Shown one piece after another: positions 21,250 to 29,959 of a DNA stretch of 64,000 bases. How positions within the stretch are numbered: position 1 is the stretch's first letter; the number at the start of each line of letters is the position of its first letter. Origin of the DNA: Palaemon carinicauda (taxonomy: Eukaryota > Arthropoda > Malacostraca > Decapoda > Palaemonidae); assembly GCF_036898095.1 (NCBI RefSeq), contig NC_090759.1, positions 15,544,703 to 15,608,702 of the forward strand, read 5' to 3'. Position numbers and translations under genes: made by a program. A model generated the notes under the pieces. The model had not been told where the DNA came from and ran no database searches. It saw nothing but the letters and a program-made list of their open reading frames with translations.

Positions 21250-24117
21250 TTAAGGGAATGTAGTGGCTGAGCCCTCACCTACTACTGCACTCGCTGCTAC
21301 GAATGGTCCCAGGGTGTAGCAGTTCTCGTAAAGAGACTGGACATCTTTCAGATAAAATGATGCAAACACTGACTTGCTCCTCCAATAGGTTGCATCCATA
21401 ATGCTCTGCAGAGAACGGTTTTTATTAAAGGCCAACGAAGTAGCTACAGCTCTTACTTCGTGGGTCCTTACCTTCAGCAATGCAAGGTCTTCCTCCTTTA
21501 AGTGAGAATGTGCTTCTCTGATCAGAAGCCTTATATAGTACGAAAGCCCATTCTTGGACATGGGTCTCGAGGGTTTCTTGATGGCACACCATAAGGCTTC
21601 TGACTGTCCTCGAATAGGTTTAGACCTCTTCAGATAATATTTGAGAGCTCTGACAGGGCAAAGAACTCTCTCTAGTTCGTTACCTACCATGTTGGAGAGG
21701 CTAGGTATTTCGAACGATCTAGGCCAAGGACGTGAAGGAAGCTCGTTCTTTGCTAGGAATCCAAGCTGAAAAGAACATGTAGCTGATTCGGTTGTGAAAC
21801 CAATGTTCTTGCTGAAGGCATGAACCTCACTGACTCTCTTAGCTGTTGCAAGGCAAACGAGAAAAGCAGTCTTGAGGGTAAGATCCTTGAAGGAAGCTGA
21901 CTGGAGAGGTTCGAACCTAGATGTCATAAGGAACCTTAAGACTACGTCGAGATTCCAGCCTGGAGTGGAAAGACGACGTTCTTTAGACGTCTCAAAAGAC
22001 TTGAGAATGTCTTGAAGGTCCTTGTTGGAAGACAGGTCCAAACCCCTGTGGCGGAGGACTGAGGCCAACATGCTCCTATACCCTTTAATCGTAGGTGTTG
22101 AAAGGGATCTCTCATTCCTAAGATGAAGAAGGAAGTCAGCTATTTGGATCACAGAGGTATTGGTAGAGGATATTGAATTGGCTCTACACCAGCTTCGGAA
22201 GACCTCCCACTTAGACTGGTAGACTCTACGAGTGGAAATTCTTCTAGCTCTGGCAATCGCACTGGCTGCCTCCTTCGAAAAGCCTCTAGCTCTAGCGAAT
22301 CTTTCGACAGTCTGAAGGCAGTCAGTCGAAGAGCGTGGAGGTTTGGGTGCAACCTGTCTACGTGTGGTTGACGTAGAAGGTCCACTCTTAGAGGTAGAGT
22401 CCTGGGGAAGTCGACTAGCCATTGAAGTACCTCTGTGTACCATTCTCTTGCAGGCCAAAGGGGAGCAACCAGCGTCAGCCGTGTCCCTTCGTGCGAGACG
22501 AATTTCTGCAGAACTTTGTTTATAATCTTGAACGGAGGGAATGCGTACAGGTCGAGATGGGACCAGTTCAGAAGAAAAGCATCCACATGAACCGCTGCAG
22601 GGTCTGGAACAGGGGAACAATAAAGCGGAAGTCTCTTGGTGATGGAGGTGGCAAACAGATCTATGGTAGGTTGACCCCACAAGGTCCAAAGTCTGCTGCA
22701 CACACTCTTGTGGAGGGTCCATTCCGTGGGAATGACCTGATTCCTTCTGCTGAGGCGATCCGCTGAAACATTCATATCGCCCTGGATGAACCTCGTGACC
22801 AGTGTGAGGTTTAGACCTCTTGACCAAATGAGGAGGTCCCTTGCGATCTCGTAAAGGCTCCTCGAATGGGTCCCTCCTTGCTTGGAGATGTAAGCCAAGG
22901 CTGTGGTGTTGTCTGAATTCACCTCCACCACTTTGCCTAGCAGGAGGGACTTGAAGTTCAACAGGGCAAGATGAACTGCTAACAGTTCCTTGCAGTTGAT
23001 GTGGAGTAATCCTTGTTCCTTGTTCCATACTCCTGAGCATTCCCGTCCGTCCAAGGTCGCACCCCAGCCCGAGTCCGATGCATCCGAGAAGAGATGAAGA
23101 TGGGGGGTCTGGATGGCCAATGATAGACCCTCCTTGAGAAGGAGATTGTGCTTCCACCACCGGAGAGTGGTCTTCATCTCTTGGTTGATAGGGATAGAGA
23201 CTGCTTCTAGAGTCGAGCCCTTGTCCCAATGAGCTGCAAGATGGAATTGAAGAGGGCGGAGGTGGAGTCTCCCTAGCTCGACAAACAGGGCCAGAGATGA
23301 GAGGGTCCCTGTGAGACTCATCCACTGTCTCACTGAGCAATTGCTCCTCTTCAGCATGCTCATGATGCACTCTAGGGCTTGGTTTATCCTGGGGGCCGAT
23401 GGAAAAGCCCGAAAATCCCGACTCTGAATCTCCATTCCCAGGTACACAATGGATTGAGAGGGAATGAGTTGAGATTTCTCTATATTGACTAATAGACCTA
23501 GGTCTCTGATTAGATCTAAAGTCCAAGAGAGGTTCTCCAGACAACGACGACTCGTGGAGGCTCTCAACAGCCAGTCGTCTAGGTAGAGGGAGGCTCTGAT
23601 GTTCGATAAGTGCAGGAATTTCGCTACATTCCTCATCAGATGAGTAAAGACCATAGGAGCTGTGCTTAGGCCAAAACACAGGGCTTGGAACTGATAGACA
23701 ACCTTTCCGAAAACGAATCTCAGGAAAGGTTGGGAGTCTGGATGAATGGGAACGTGAAAGTATGCATCTTTCAAGTCCAACGAGACCATCCAGTCCTCCT
23801 GTCTGACCGCTGCTAAGACCGACTTGGTCGTCTCCATTGTGAACGTCTGCTTGGTGACATACTCGTTGAGAGAGCTGACGTCCAGCACCGGTCTCCAACC
23901 TCCTGTCTTTTTGGCTACAAGAAAGAGACGGTTGTAGAAGCCCGGGGATTGATGGTCCCGGACTATAACCACTGCCTTCTTCTGCACAAGTAGCGACACC
24001 TCCTGTTGCAATGCTAGCCTCTTGTCCTCTTCTTTGTAGTTGGGAGAGAGGTTGATGGGCGATGTGGTCAGAGGCGGTTTGAGGCAGAATGGAATCCTGT
24101 AACCGTACCTCAGCCAA
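21250..24117 (-). CDS. DIRS copy 1 ORF3: tyrosine recombinase (frame open over 955 codons)
   Basis: The recombinase domain occupies the last ~350 residues. An SAM-like N-domain (RVYQSKWEVFRSWC, then TIKGYRSMLASVLRHRGLDL) precedes the catalytic set R761 (TAKRVSEVHAF), H886 and R889 (RTHEVRAV), W912 (YWRSKS) and Y922 (FASFYLKDV). This enzyme inserts circular cDNA in place of a DDE integrase. The first ~600 codons overlap ORF2 in another frame and have no ATG at the open end (TTG), so the real start is unknown and may be internal. The equivalent frame in copy 2 is also fully open. A 3' tail of about 0.4 kb and the ICR follow. Confidence 0.85.
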   Translation of the reverse strand: MAEVRLQDSILPQTASDHIAHQPLSQLQRRGQEASIATGGVATCAEEGSGYSPGPSIPGLLQPSLSCSQKDRRLETGAGRQLSQRVCHQADVHNGDDQVGLSSGQTGGLDGLVGLERCILSRSHSSRLPTFPEIRFRKGCLSVPSPVFWPKHSSYGLYSSDEECSEIPALIEHQSLPLPRRLAVESLHESSLSGEPLLDFRSNQRPRSISQYREISTHSLSIHCVPGNGDSESGFSGFSIGPQDKPSPRVHHEHAEEEQLLSETVDESHRDPLISGPVCRARETPPPPSSIPSCSSLGQGLDSRSSLYPYQPRDEDHSPVVEAQSPSQGGSIIGHPDPPSSSLLGCIGLGLGCDLGRTGMLRSMEQGTRITPHQLQGTVSSSSCPVELQVPPARQSGGGEFRQHHSLGLHLQARRDPFEEPLRDRKGPPHLVKRSKPHTGHEVHPGRYECFSGSPQQKESGHSHGMDPPQECVQQTLDLVGSTYHRSVCHLHHQETSALLFPCSRPCSGSCGCFSSELVPSRPVRIPSVQDYKQSSAEIRLARRDTADAGCSPLACKRMVHRGTSMASRLPQDSTSKSGPSTSTTRRQVAPKPPRSSTDCLQTVERFARARGFSKEAASAIARARRISTRRVYQSKWEVFRSWCRANSISSTNTSVIQIADFLLHLRNERSLSTPTIKGYRSMLASVLRHRGLDLSSNKDLQDILKSFETSKERRLSTPGWNLDVVLRFLMTSRFEPLQSASFKDLTLKTAFLVCLATAKRVSEVHAFSKNIGFTTESATCSFQLGFLAKNELPSRPWPRSFEIPSLSNMVGNELERVLCPVRALKYYLKRSKPIRGQSEALWCAIKKPSRPMSKNGLSYYIRLLIREAHSHLKEEDLALLKVRTHEVRAVATSLAFNKNRSLQSIMDATYWRSKSVFASFYLKDVQSLYENCYTLGPFVAASAVVGEGSATTFP

Positions 24118-24299
24118 CTGACAGACTGTGCGTCTGCACCTCTCTTCTCCCAGGCTTGCCAGAAGATCTTGAGTCTGGCTCCTACTGTTGTCTGGAGAAT
24201 CTGAGAGTCAGTGCTTTCCCTTAGATGTCCTGGGTCCTTTCCTAGACTTGCCCCTGTGAGAGTCTGGACGGGAGCTTCCTCGGCTGGGGGCTCTACCAC
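22149..24299 (-). CDS. DIRS copy 1 ORF2: reverse transcriptase / RNase H / DIRS C-terminal domain
   Basis: 716 codons. RT spans about residues 110-300: GGWRPVLDVSSLN, then LDLKDAYFHVPIHPDSQPF (first Asp), FGLSTAPMVFT, and YLDDW at 239-243. RNase H is at about 400-520 with the four acidic residues in SDASDSGWGA (D406), CKELLAVHLAL, NSDNTTALAYISKQGG and ADRLSR. The C-terminal block (IDLFATSITKRLP, YAFPPFKIINKVL, LVAPLWPAREWY; 545-620) is the conserved region described as a Dam-type methyltransferase-like domain in DIRS1-like elements. The open frame begins at GTG inside ORF1's end, and the first Met (155) is already within RT. Expression therefore likely needs frameshifting from ORF1 (+1 relation, 92-nt overlap). 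Confidence 0.9.
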   Translation of the reverse strand: MVEPPAEEAPVQTLTGASLGKDPGHLRESTDSQILQTTVGARLKIFWQAWEKRGADAQSVSWLRYGYRIPFCLKPPLTTSPINLSPNYKEEDKRLALQQEVSLLVQKKAVVIVRDHQSPGFYNRLFLVAKKTGGWRPVLDVSSLNEYVTKQTFTMETTKSVLAAVRQEDWMVSLDLKDAYFHVPIHPDSQPFLRFVFGKVVYQFQALCFGLSTAPMVFTHLMRNVAKFLHLSNIRASLYLDDWLLRASTSRRCLENLSWTLDLIRDLGLLVNIEKSQLIPSQSIVYLGMEIQSRDFRAFPSAPRINQALECIMSMLKRSNCSVRQWMSLTGTLSSLALFVELGRLHLRPLQFHLAAHWDKGSTLEAVSIPINQEMKTTLRWWKHNLLLKEGLSLAIQTPHLHLFSDASDSGWGATLDGRECSGVWNKEQGLLHINCKELLAVHLALLNFKSLLLGKVVEVNSDNTTALAYISKQGGTHSRSLYEIARDLLIWSRGLNLTLVTRFIQGDMNVSADRLSRRNQVIPTEWTLHKSVCSRLWTLWGQPTIDLFATSITKRLPLYCSPVPDPAAVHVDAFLLNWSHLDLYAFPPFKIINKVLQKFVSHEGTRLTLVAPLWPAREWYTEVLQWLVDFPRTLPLRVDLLRQPHVDRLHPNLHALRLTAFRLSKDSLELEAFRRRQPVRLPELEEFPLVESTSLSGRSSEAGVEPIQYPLPIPL

Positions 24300-26919
24300 G
24301 AAAGGGCGGTATGAACCTAGTGGCCGGGGTATCAGCCACTGGGGAGCGATAAGTCTTGGGGACAGAGGTGGTAACCTTAGACTTACGAGCCGATGAGGCT
24401 ACAAGATCGTGCGTGTCCTTCTGTATCAGGGCAGCCGACAAGTCCTTAACTAGCTCCTCGGGAAAGAGGAACTTTGAGAGTGGAGCAAAAAGGAGCTGTG
24501 ACCGCTGGCACGGTGTAATGCTGGCTGAGAGGAAGGTACACAGTTGTTCCCTTTTCTTCAACACCCCTGATACAAATAACGACGCTAGCTCACCCGATCC
24601 ATCCCTGATAGCCTTATCCATGCAGGACATAATTAGCATGGCAGAGTCTTTGTCCGCAGGAGATGTTTTCTTGCTGAGGGCTCCCAGGCACCAGTCGAGA
24701 AAGTTGAACATTTCGAAAGCTCTGAACAACCCTTTCAGAAGATGATCCAGGTCTGAGAAGGTCCAACAAACCTTCGAGCGTCTCATCGCAGTCCTCCTAG
24801 GCGAGTCCACCAGACTTGAGAAGTCAGCCTGGGCAGAGGCAGGTACTCCCAAGCCTGGTGCTTCCCCTGTGGCATACCAAACGCAACCTTTCGAAGCGAG
24901 CTTCGTTGGAGGGAACATGAAGGAAGTCTTGCCCAGGTGTTGTTTAGACTGAAGCCACTCCCCTAAGATCCTTAAAGCCCTCTTGGAGGATCTAGCTAGG
25001 ACAAGCTTAGTATAGTTCGACTTAGCTTGTTGTACGCCTAGCGAAAACTCAGATGGAGGAGAGCGGGGAACAGCAGAGACGAAGTGGTCAGGGTAAAGCT
25101 CCCTGAGTAGAGCTAGGACCTTTCGAAAATCAAAAGACAATGGAGAAAGCTTAGACTCCTCCACGTCTGATGAGGGATCAAGGTGTGCCTCCTCATCATC
25201 CGACACTTCATCAGCAGAGGGTAGCGAAGCAATAGGACCAGAATGCTGAACCGCAGAGTCAGAACGGGTAGGAACAATAACAGAGGTTTCCTCATCTTGA
25301 GGGAAAACCTGAGGCTCAGACTGCATAGGCTGAACAACAGACGGAGCAGAAGGCAGGCGCATGGGTGAAGGAGGTTGACTCCTAGCAAGAGTTGAACCCA
25401 AGGATTGCACAAGCTGAGCGGAGGACGGAGGCGGAGTAGTCCGTTCCTGTTCCTGTGAGATGAGTGGAGCATGAGAAGGTTGAGGCTGCGCAGAACAAGG
25501 TAAAGTTCTCGCAAGCTGAGGCTCCTGAGGCGCAAGTCCATGGTGTAGAGGAGCTTGCCTAGATGAGGGTTGAGCTCGCTGCAGCGATGGTTGAGCAGAC
25601 AGACTCACGGAGGGGAGAGGTTGTTGTACCCCAACCGAGAGTTGCACCACTGGTGGAGCAGCAAGGGGAGGAGGAGGAAGAGTGGAATAACTCTCCTGAT
25701 CCCAAAGCAAGGGTTGCCTTAAAGAAGGCTGAGGCTGAACAACACTGTGAACAGCAAACTCCGAAAGTGGCTCAACATCGTACGCCTGGCAGATGGTGCT
25801 GCGACCAGGCGGAGCAGGTGCAGGCTGGGCGAACACAGGCGGAGCAGGTGCAGGCTGGGCGAGCACAGGCGGAGCGAGAACAGGTGGAGGGAGTGTAGGC
25901 GGAGGAGGAGGTGCAACACTCTCAGCCCGACACTCACGCATCAAGTCCGAAAGCTGAGCTTGCATGGACTGAAGCAGGGTCCACTTGGGGTCGGCAGAAA
26001 CGATAACAGACTGAGGTAAAGTCACAGTCGGGGTCTGTATAGGCAGAACCTTACTCCTCTTGGGCGGAGTACAGTCGACCGATGACTGAGGCGAGTCGGA
26101 GCTGAGCCAATGACTACAACCTGGCTGAGCACTCGCTGACTGAACTCTACGTTTAAGCGGTCTCGAGACCTGAGACCAACGTTTCTTCCCTGCATGAAGA
26201 TCAGCGGACGAGAAGACGGGCTCAATCGTCTGCAGGTGGGAGTGACGGTCTAAGGAAGACACGCCCGCAACCACCGAGGATAATTCTGTGCGCCTAACAA
26301 GGCCTGTCGAACCCTTAAGCCCTTCGACATTGCTTCTCCCCTGGGCATGGGAGCTTGCAAGAGGTCCCGGACTGGGAGGACGACTGGCTCGCACAGAAAA
26401 ATCCTCACGCACCACACTGGCACCACTAGCACTTGGCACTGCACAGACACTAGCACTCGTCACAGCACTGGCACTATTTCCACCCACTGCACTCTTGACC
26501 TTCAGTTCTTTAACCTCGGCCATCAGAGACTTATGGTCACTTACCACTGATTCTACTTTATCTCCTAAAGCCTGAATAGCACGCAAAACAGTTGACATAT
26601 CAGGCGGAGGGCACACAGTAGGTTCGGGGGTAGCCACTACAGGGGTAGGAAAAGGTAGGGGATCATGAGGTGAGGAAAACATAGAAGAGTGAGAAGAACT
26701 TCTCCTAACTCTAGTTCTCTCTAACTTAGATGAATATTTTAAAAGACGTACAAAATCCAATTCCGAAAGTCCGGCGCACTCCTCACACCGATTTTCTAAT
26801 AGACAGGGCCTGTCCCTACAGTCAGAACAAGCGGTGTGAGGATCTACCGAGGCCTTCGGAATACGCCTATTGCAAGACCTACATCGTCTATGGGAGGGAG
26901 CTTGCGAAACGTCAGACAT
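24208..26919 (-). CDS. DIRS copy 1 ORF1: gag-like structural protein
   Basis: 903 aa from an ATG at 26919. The N-terminus has a Cys cluster (CRSCNRRIPKAS, CSDCRDRPCLLENRCEECAG) that looks like a zinc-binding module shared with copy 2 and the fragment at 15985-16560. The middle (about 330-560) is Pro/Gln/Ser-rich and contains a 42-bp tandem repeat (near 25800-25880) giving APPVLAQPAPAPP-type repeats. The C-terminal third (KVLALLRELYPDHFVSA, ILGEWLQSKQHLGKTSFMF, SCMDKAIRDGSGELASLFVSG) is a conserved helical domain also present in copy 2. It ends in a basic RGRAPSRGSSRP tail, probably RNA-binding. Role as capsid inferred from position. Confidence 0.8.
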   Translation of the reverse strand: MSDVSQAPSHRRCRSCNRRIPKASVDPHTACSDCRDRPCLLENRCEECAGLSELDFVRLLKYSSKLERTRVRRSSSHSSMFSSPHDPLPFPTPVVATPEPTVCPPPDMSTVLRAIQALGDKVESVVSDHKSLMAEVKELKVKSAVGGNSASAVTSASVCAVPSASGASVVREDFSVRASRPPSPGPLASSHAQGRSNVEGLKGSTGLVRRTELSSVVAGVSSLDRHSHLQTIEPVFSSADLHAGKKRWSQVSRPLKRRVQSASAQPGCSHWLSSDSPQSSVDCTPPKRSKVLPIQTPTVTLPQSVIVSADPKWTLLQSMQAQLSDLMRECRAESVAPPPPPTLPPPVLAPPVLAQPAPAPPVFAQPAPAPPGRSTICQAYDVEPLSEFAVHSVVQPQPSLRQPLLWDQESYSTLPPPPLAAPPVVQLSVGVQQPLPSVSLSAQPSLQRAQPSSRQAPLHHGLAPQEPQLARTLPCSAQPQPSHAPLISQEQERTTPPPSSAQLVQSLGSTLARSQPPSPMRLPSAPSVVQPMQSEPQVFPQDEETSVIVPTRSDSAVQHSGPIASLPSADEVSDDEEAHLDPSSDVEESKLSPLSFDFRKVLALLRELYPDHFVSAVPRSPPSEFSLGVQQAKSNYTKLVLARSSKRALRILGEWLQSKQHLGKTSFMFPPTKLASKGCVWYATGEAPGLGVPASAQADFSSLVDSPRRTAMRRSKVCWTFSDLDHLLKGLFRAFEMFNFLDWCLGALSKKTSPADKDSAMLIMSCMDKAIRDGSGELASLFVSGVLKKREQLCTFLSASITPCQRSQLLFAPLSKFLFPEELVKDLSAALIQKDTHDLVASSARKSKVTTSVPKTYRSPVADTPATRFIPPFRGRAPSRGSSRPDSHRGKSRKGPRTSKGKH

Positions 26920-27130
26920 CTTGTTTCAAAGAGTAAGTCAAAGGGTGATCCAAAAAACAAGCAAAAATTCATTAACCGTTAATCAGTATTTATATAAAAG
27001 CTATCTAGCTAATATAAAGAGGATTCCAGTATGCGACAGCCGTTAATCTAAGAGAATACTTCACCAAATATCCATGAATAGACTCGAAGACCATGAGCGT
27101 ATCCCAGAACGTCTAGCCGGAAGCACGACA

Positions 27131-27285
27131 GAGGAATAATTGAGGTGTCAACAACAAATGATTGAGTACCTGGCCACAGGTGGCGCTGGTAAGTACACCC
27201 CCTTCTAGTATTGTGATAGCTGGCGTATCCCTCCATAGAATTCTGTCGGGCAACGGAGTTGACAGCTACATGATTATCGGGTAAG
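27131..27285. repeat. Right inverted terminal repeat of DIRS copy 1
   Basis: Reverse complement of 20561-20719. The element ends TAATATTGAAAAA at 27300. Confidence 0.85.
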
Positions 27286-27308
27286 TTTAATATTGAAAAA
27301 CTAATTAC

Positions 27309-27407
27309 CTTAGCTGCAGTTACTTCTTTCTCCTTATCTATCAATTTTGCTTCTAGGGAACGAACATTTGAAAGGTATTTATTCTTTTCTTGCCGGACAT
27401 CCTTAAG
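27309..27407 (-). CDS. NuMA-like gene exon (33 codons)
   Basis: Acceptor TTTTTCAG before 27407. Encodes LKDVRQEKNKYLSN to EKEVTAAK. Donor AAG|GTAATTAG, after which DIRS copy 1 begins. Confidence 0.8.
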
Positions 27408-27899
27408 CTGAAAAATAATATATGGTTACATGTTAGCAAAATTTACAAAAAGATCAACTGCTGTAAAGCCAAACAATTTTATGAACATTACTTGCATTTA
27501 TCATCTGCATAATTCAGAAAGCAATGACCCTTCATATTTAGTTATACAATTACCTAAAACATGACATCTGAGATGATTATTGTGCAATCAACTTAAGCAA
27601 CTTTTCAAGAAAGGGGTTGAAAGCATCAAATGAAATGCTCAGTCATAGAAGTTATTAGAATATTAACAATTTTGCTGTGGTGTACATCACTCGCTTCATC
27701 CTTTAAAAAATATTTGTTTTGAAATTATAATACAAGCACTGAGAAATTTACCAGGACAATTATATTCAGGTCAAAATTAGCCATTCCCCATTTCAAAGGA
27801 CCAAATTTCATAATTTTGTCATTTTAGGATTAGGGCATTGTGTGGCCCCAAGGATTTTCCTGTTAAAGGGACTCCAATACAATTTAAAATAACAAAGAA
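27408..27899 (-). other. Intron sequence, nothing recognised
   Basis: AT-rich intronic DNA upstream (gene sense) of the 27407 exon. Confidence 0.6.
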
Positions 27900-29955
27900 A
27901 TATGGTCTTCCCTGTCCCAGGGCCACTTTTTCAATGTGCAAAGCTCGGACTCAGCATGTATAAAAACCCACGGGTCGAAACTCTATTAAACAAATCACAG
28001 ATCCTCTGAGGCTGAAATTTGTCTGAAAATCCATAACACATCTTTACTAATAGCCAGTACTAATATTGGACACAACACTACCAGGGGGATTAGTTTCTGC
28101 CCAGGTACAATATATGTGACTGACTGGAGGGGAGTTAGTACCTAGATCCTACTTTTCACCTTAATCCAGGGCAAAACTAGCAAGATATAACCATGGAAGC
28201 TCTGGAGAAGACCTCAACATTTGAGGGGCATCGAAGTGCCCATCAACAAAACTAAGGTCCTACCTGTAGCTGGCTCCAAGGTAATGCTGGAATCACACTT
28301 AGTCATTTCTTGCCCGAGGTTTTAGCCAACCTCCAGCCAATGGTCGTGAGCGAAAGTGATGTAGTGTCACACTACGATCTAACCGTTCACGGAGCAAATA
28401 GTTAAGTTTAAACAAAACCGATTAGCTGAAATCATTATATTAATTTTTTGACAGTTGCAGTAATATATATTCTCTAAATATTACGTGAATTGAAGAACTC
28501 TACAACTACCATAGCATGAACAAAGCAAATTTTCATTATCTCTTGAGGCTTGTGCTGTCTTGCCAAGCGAGAGCACATCCTATTTGCAGCAGCCACCTTG
28601 TTTGTTTACATCTGAAATCATGCTCGCAGTTTGTGCTCACTGCTTACCGTCCAGTTGGGAAGCCAATATCTCGAGCAACAAACTCCTGATATCCCATTTT
28701 CGTCAGCAACGGCTCACTGCTGGCGAAAAAAAAAAAGCCGTGTGATTCCAGCTTAACCTGACCCAGCTCAATCGTGAGAGCAAGAACGTCCATAAAGGAA
28801 CACTCCAACTAAGGGTTCTCTGCTTGCATTGGTACCAGGCCAAAGTATGGTACCTGTGAGACAAAAGAATCTTGAATACCCTCGTACCTTAGAGGGTTTG
28901 GCAGGCTGCTCCAGAGATCTACTCCCTCCCTGCAAATGTAACCAAGAACTAATAATGCACTAGGTCAGTAATCATTAGGGGGAGAGAGATCACCAACACT
29001 GATCAAGGCATAGACTAAAGTAGTACCTCATATGCTTCCCTTTGTTAATCTAGGTGGAGAGGGAGCATTGCCCCATAACATGTGTACACAGGGCTGCAGT
29101 CCCTCATCCACAAGCCAATGACCTTCAGCTGTGCGCAAGCGAGCAATAACGACCTTAAGAGGAACCATATGCTCAACACGGAATACATCAGTACCCCATT
29201 CAGAGAAGGGAAAAGCAGTCCACAGTCCAGGTAGGAAGGGTAGAGGGCCCCCAAGCTCTTCCAACACTTGGCCGACAGAAAGTGTACATGAGCTCAGATC
29301 TCTGTCGCACCTGGCTTCAGGGGTAGCATGGCACTGGGTGTCATTACGAGGAATATAATTGACTAAAAATGGCCTCCTTTGACTTCTTTTTAGTAGTGAC
29401 AAAATCAGGAGGCCGAGGAGGAAGAGGAGCAAACTGGCTTCTTCCTCTTACTAATTGTCCCCTCATGCTCTGCAAGCAGAGCAGTCAAGGTTTTAGCATA
29501 GCTGACAATGAAGTTCCTACAAGGGGTGAAACCACAACATTGGGGAACACCCACAAGGGAAACAGCAAGCACATTCACTGATACTCTTAACATAAACACT
29601 GGGGCTGGGGTCACAGGCACAGAGAGGGAAGGAGCTACAGGCAACAGGTCAGAGGCACTGAAGCAAGTGGCACAAGGGTGATAGACACCGGGGATACACA
29701 GACAGGTTTTAATAGGCCATAGGCTTCTTCCCCCACCCAACTTTAGGCTTCAGCATTACAACCAGTAGTGTGGGAGCCTTATATCGACTTTTAGCCCTGG
29801 TACAACTATAACATGTGGGGGTCTTCATTACTGCCCTCTTGGGCTACGGATATACAGCAGGGCTCACCACTGAGGTCGCCGGTAGTGGCATCACACACAA
29901 TCACTAGGGTCACTGGCACTGGTGACACCAGAGTTGAGGGAACATAGATACGCAA
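27900..29955 (-). mobile_element. Decayed DIRS-family fragment
   Basis: Minus-strand stretches such as CIPGVYHPCATCFSASD, then PSLSVPVTPAPVF (29740-29590), and FAPLPPRPPDFVTTKKKS, then KEAIFSQLY (29440-29356) resemble the ORF1-like part of the relic at 8472-8816. Frames are broken throughout. Boundaries are approximate, and a MITE-like element is nested at 28286-28752. Confidence 0.45.
28286..28752. mobile_element. MITE-like non-autonomous DNA transposon
   Basis: A 467-bp unit bounded by a perfect 13-bp terminal inverted repeat, GCTGGAATCACAC and GTGTGATTCCAGC, extended imperfectly by GGTAAT / TTAACC outside. No coding capacity. An A11 run lies near the right end. Superfamily not assignable from the sequence alone. 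Confidence 0.55.
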
Positions 29956-29959
29956 TGGG

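Larger units (their letters stand above)
20522..27300 (-). mobile_element. DIRS-type tyrosine-recombinase retrotransposon, copy 1 (apparently intact)
   Basis: 6.8 kb with three long overlapping ORFs on the minus strand: ORF1 (gag-like), ORF2 (RT/RNase H/DIRS C-terminal domain) and ORF3 (tyrosine recombinase). Ends are inverted repeats (20561-20719 and 27131-27285). An internal complementary region (20764-20848) equals the reverse complement of the right end joined to the left end, the hallmark of DIRS circle replication. The element lies in the host intron on the gene's own strand. Its right end is 8 nt from the donor of the exon at 27309-27407. No frameshift or stop was found in the ORFs, so it is young. 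Confidence 0.9.

Noticed and set aside
25113..25541. Leu-rich minus-strand ORF in alternate frame of DIRS ORF1
   Set aside because: Overlaps the Ser/Pro-rich region in another frame. No counterpart of similar sequence in copy 2.
24211..26575. Plus-strand ORFs over DIRS ORF1
   Set aside because: Antisense shadows. No motif, and they change between the two copies.
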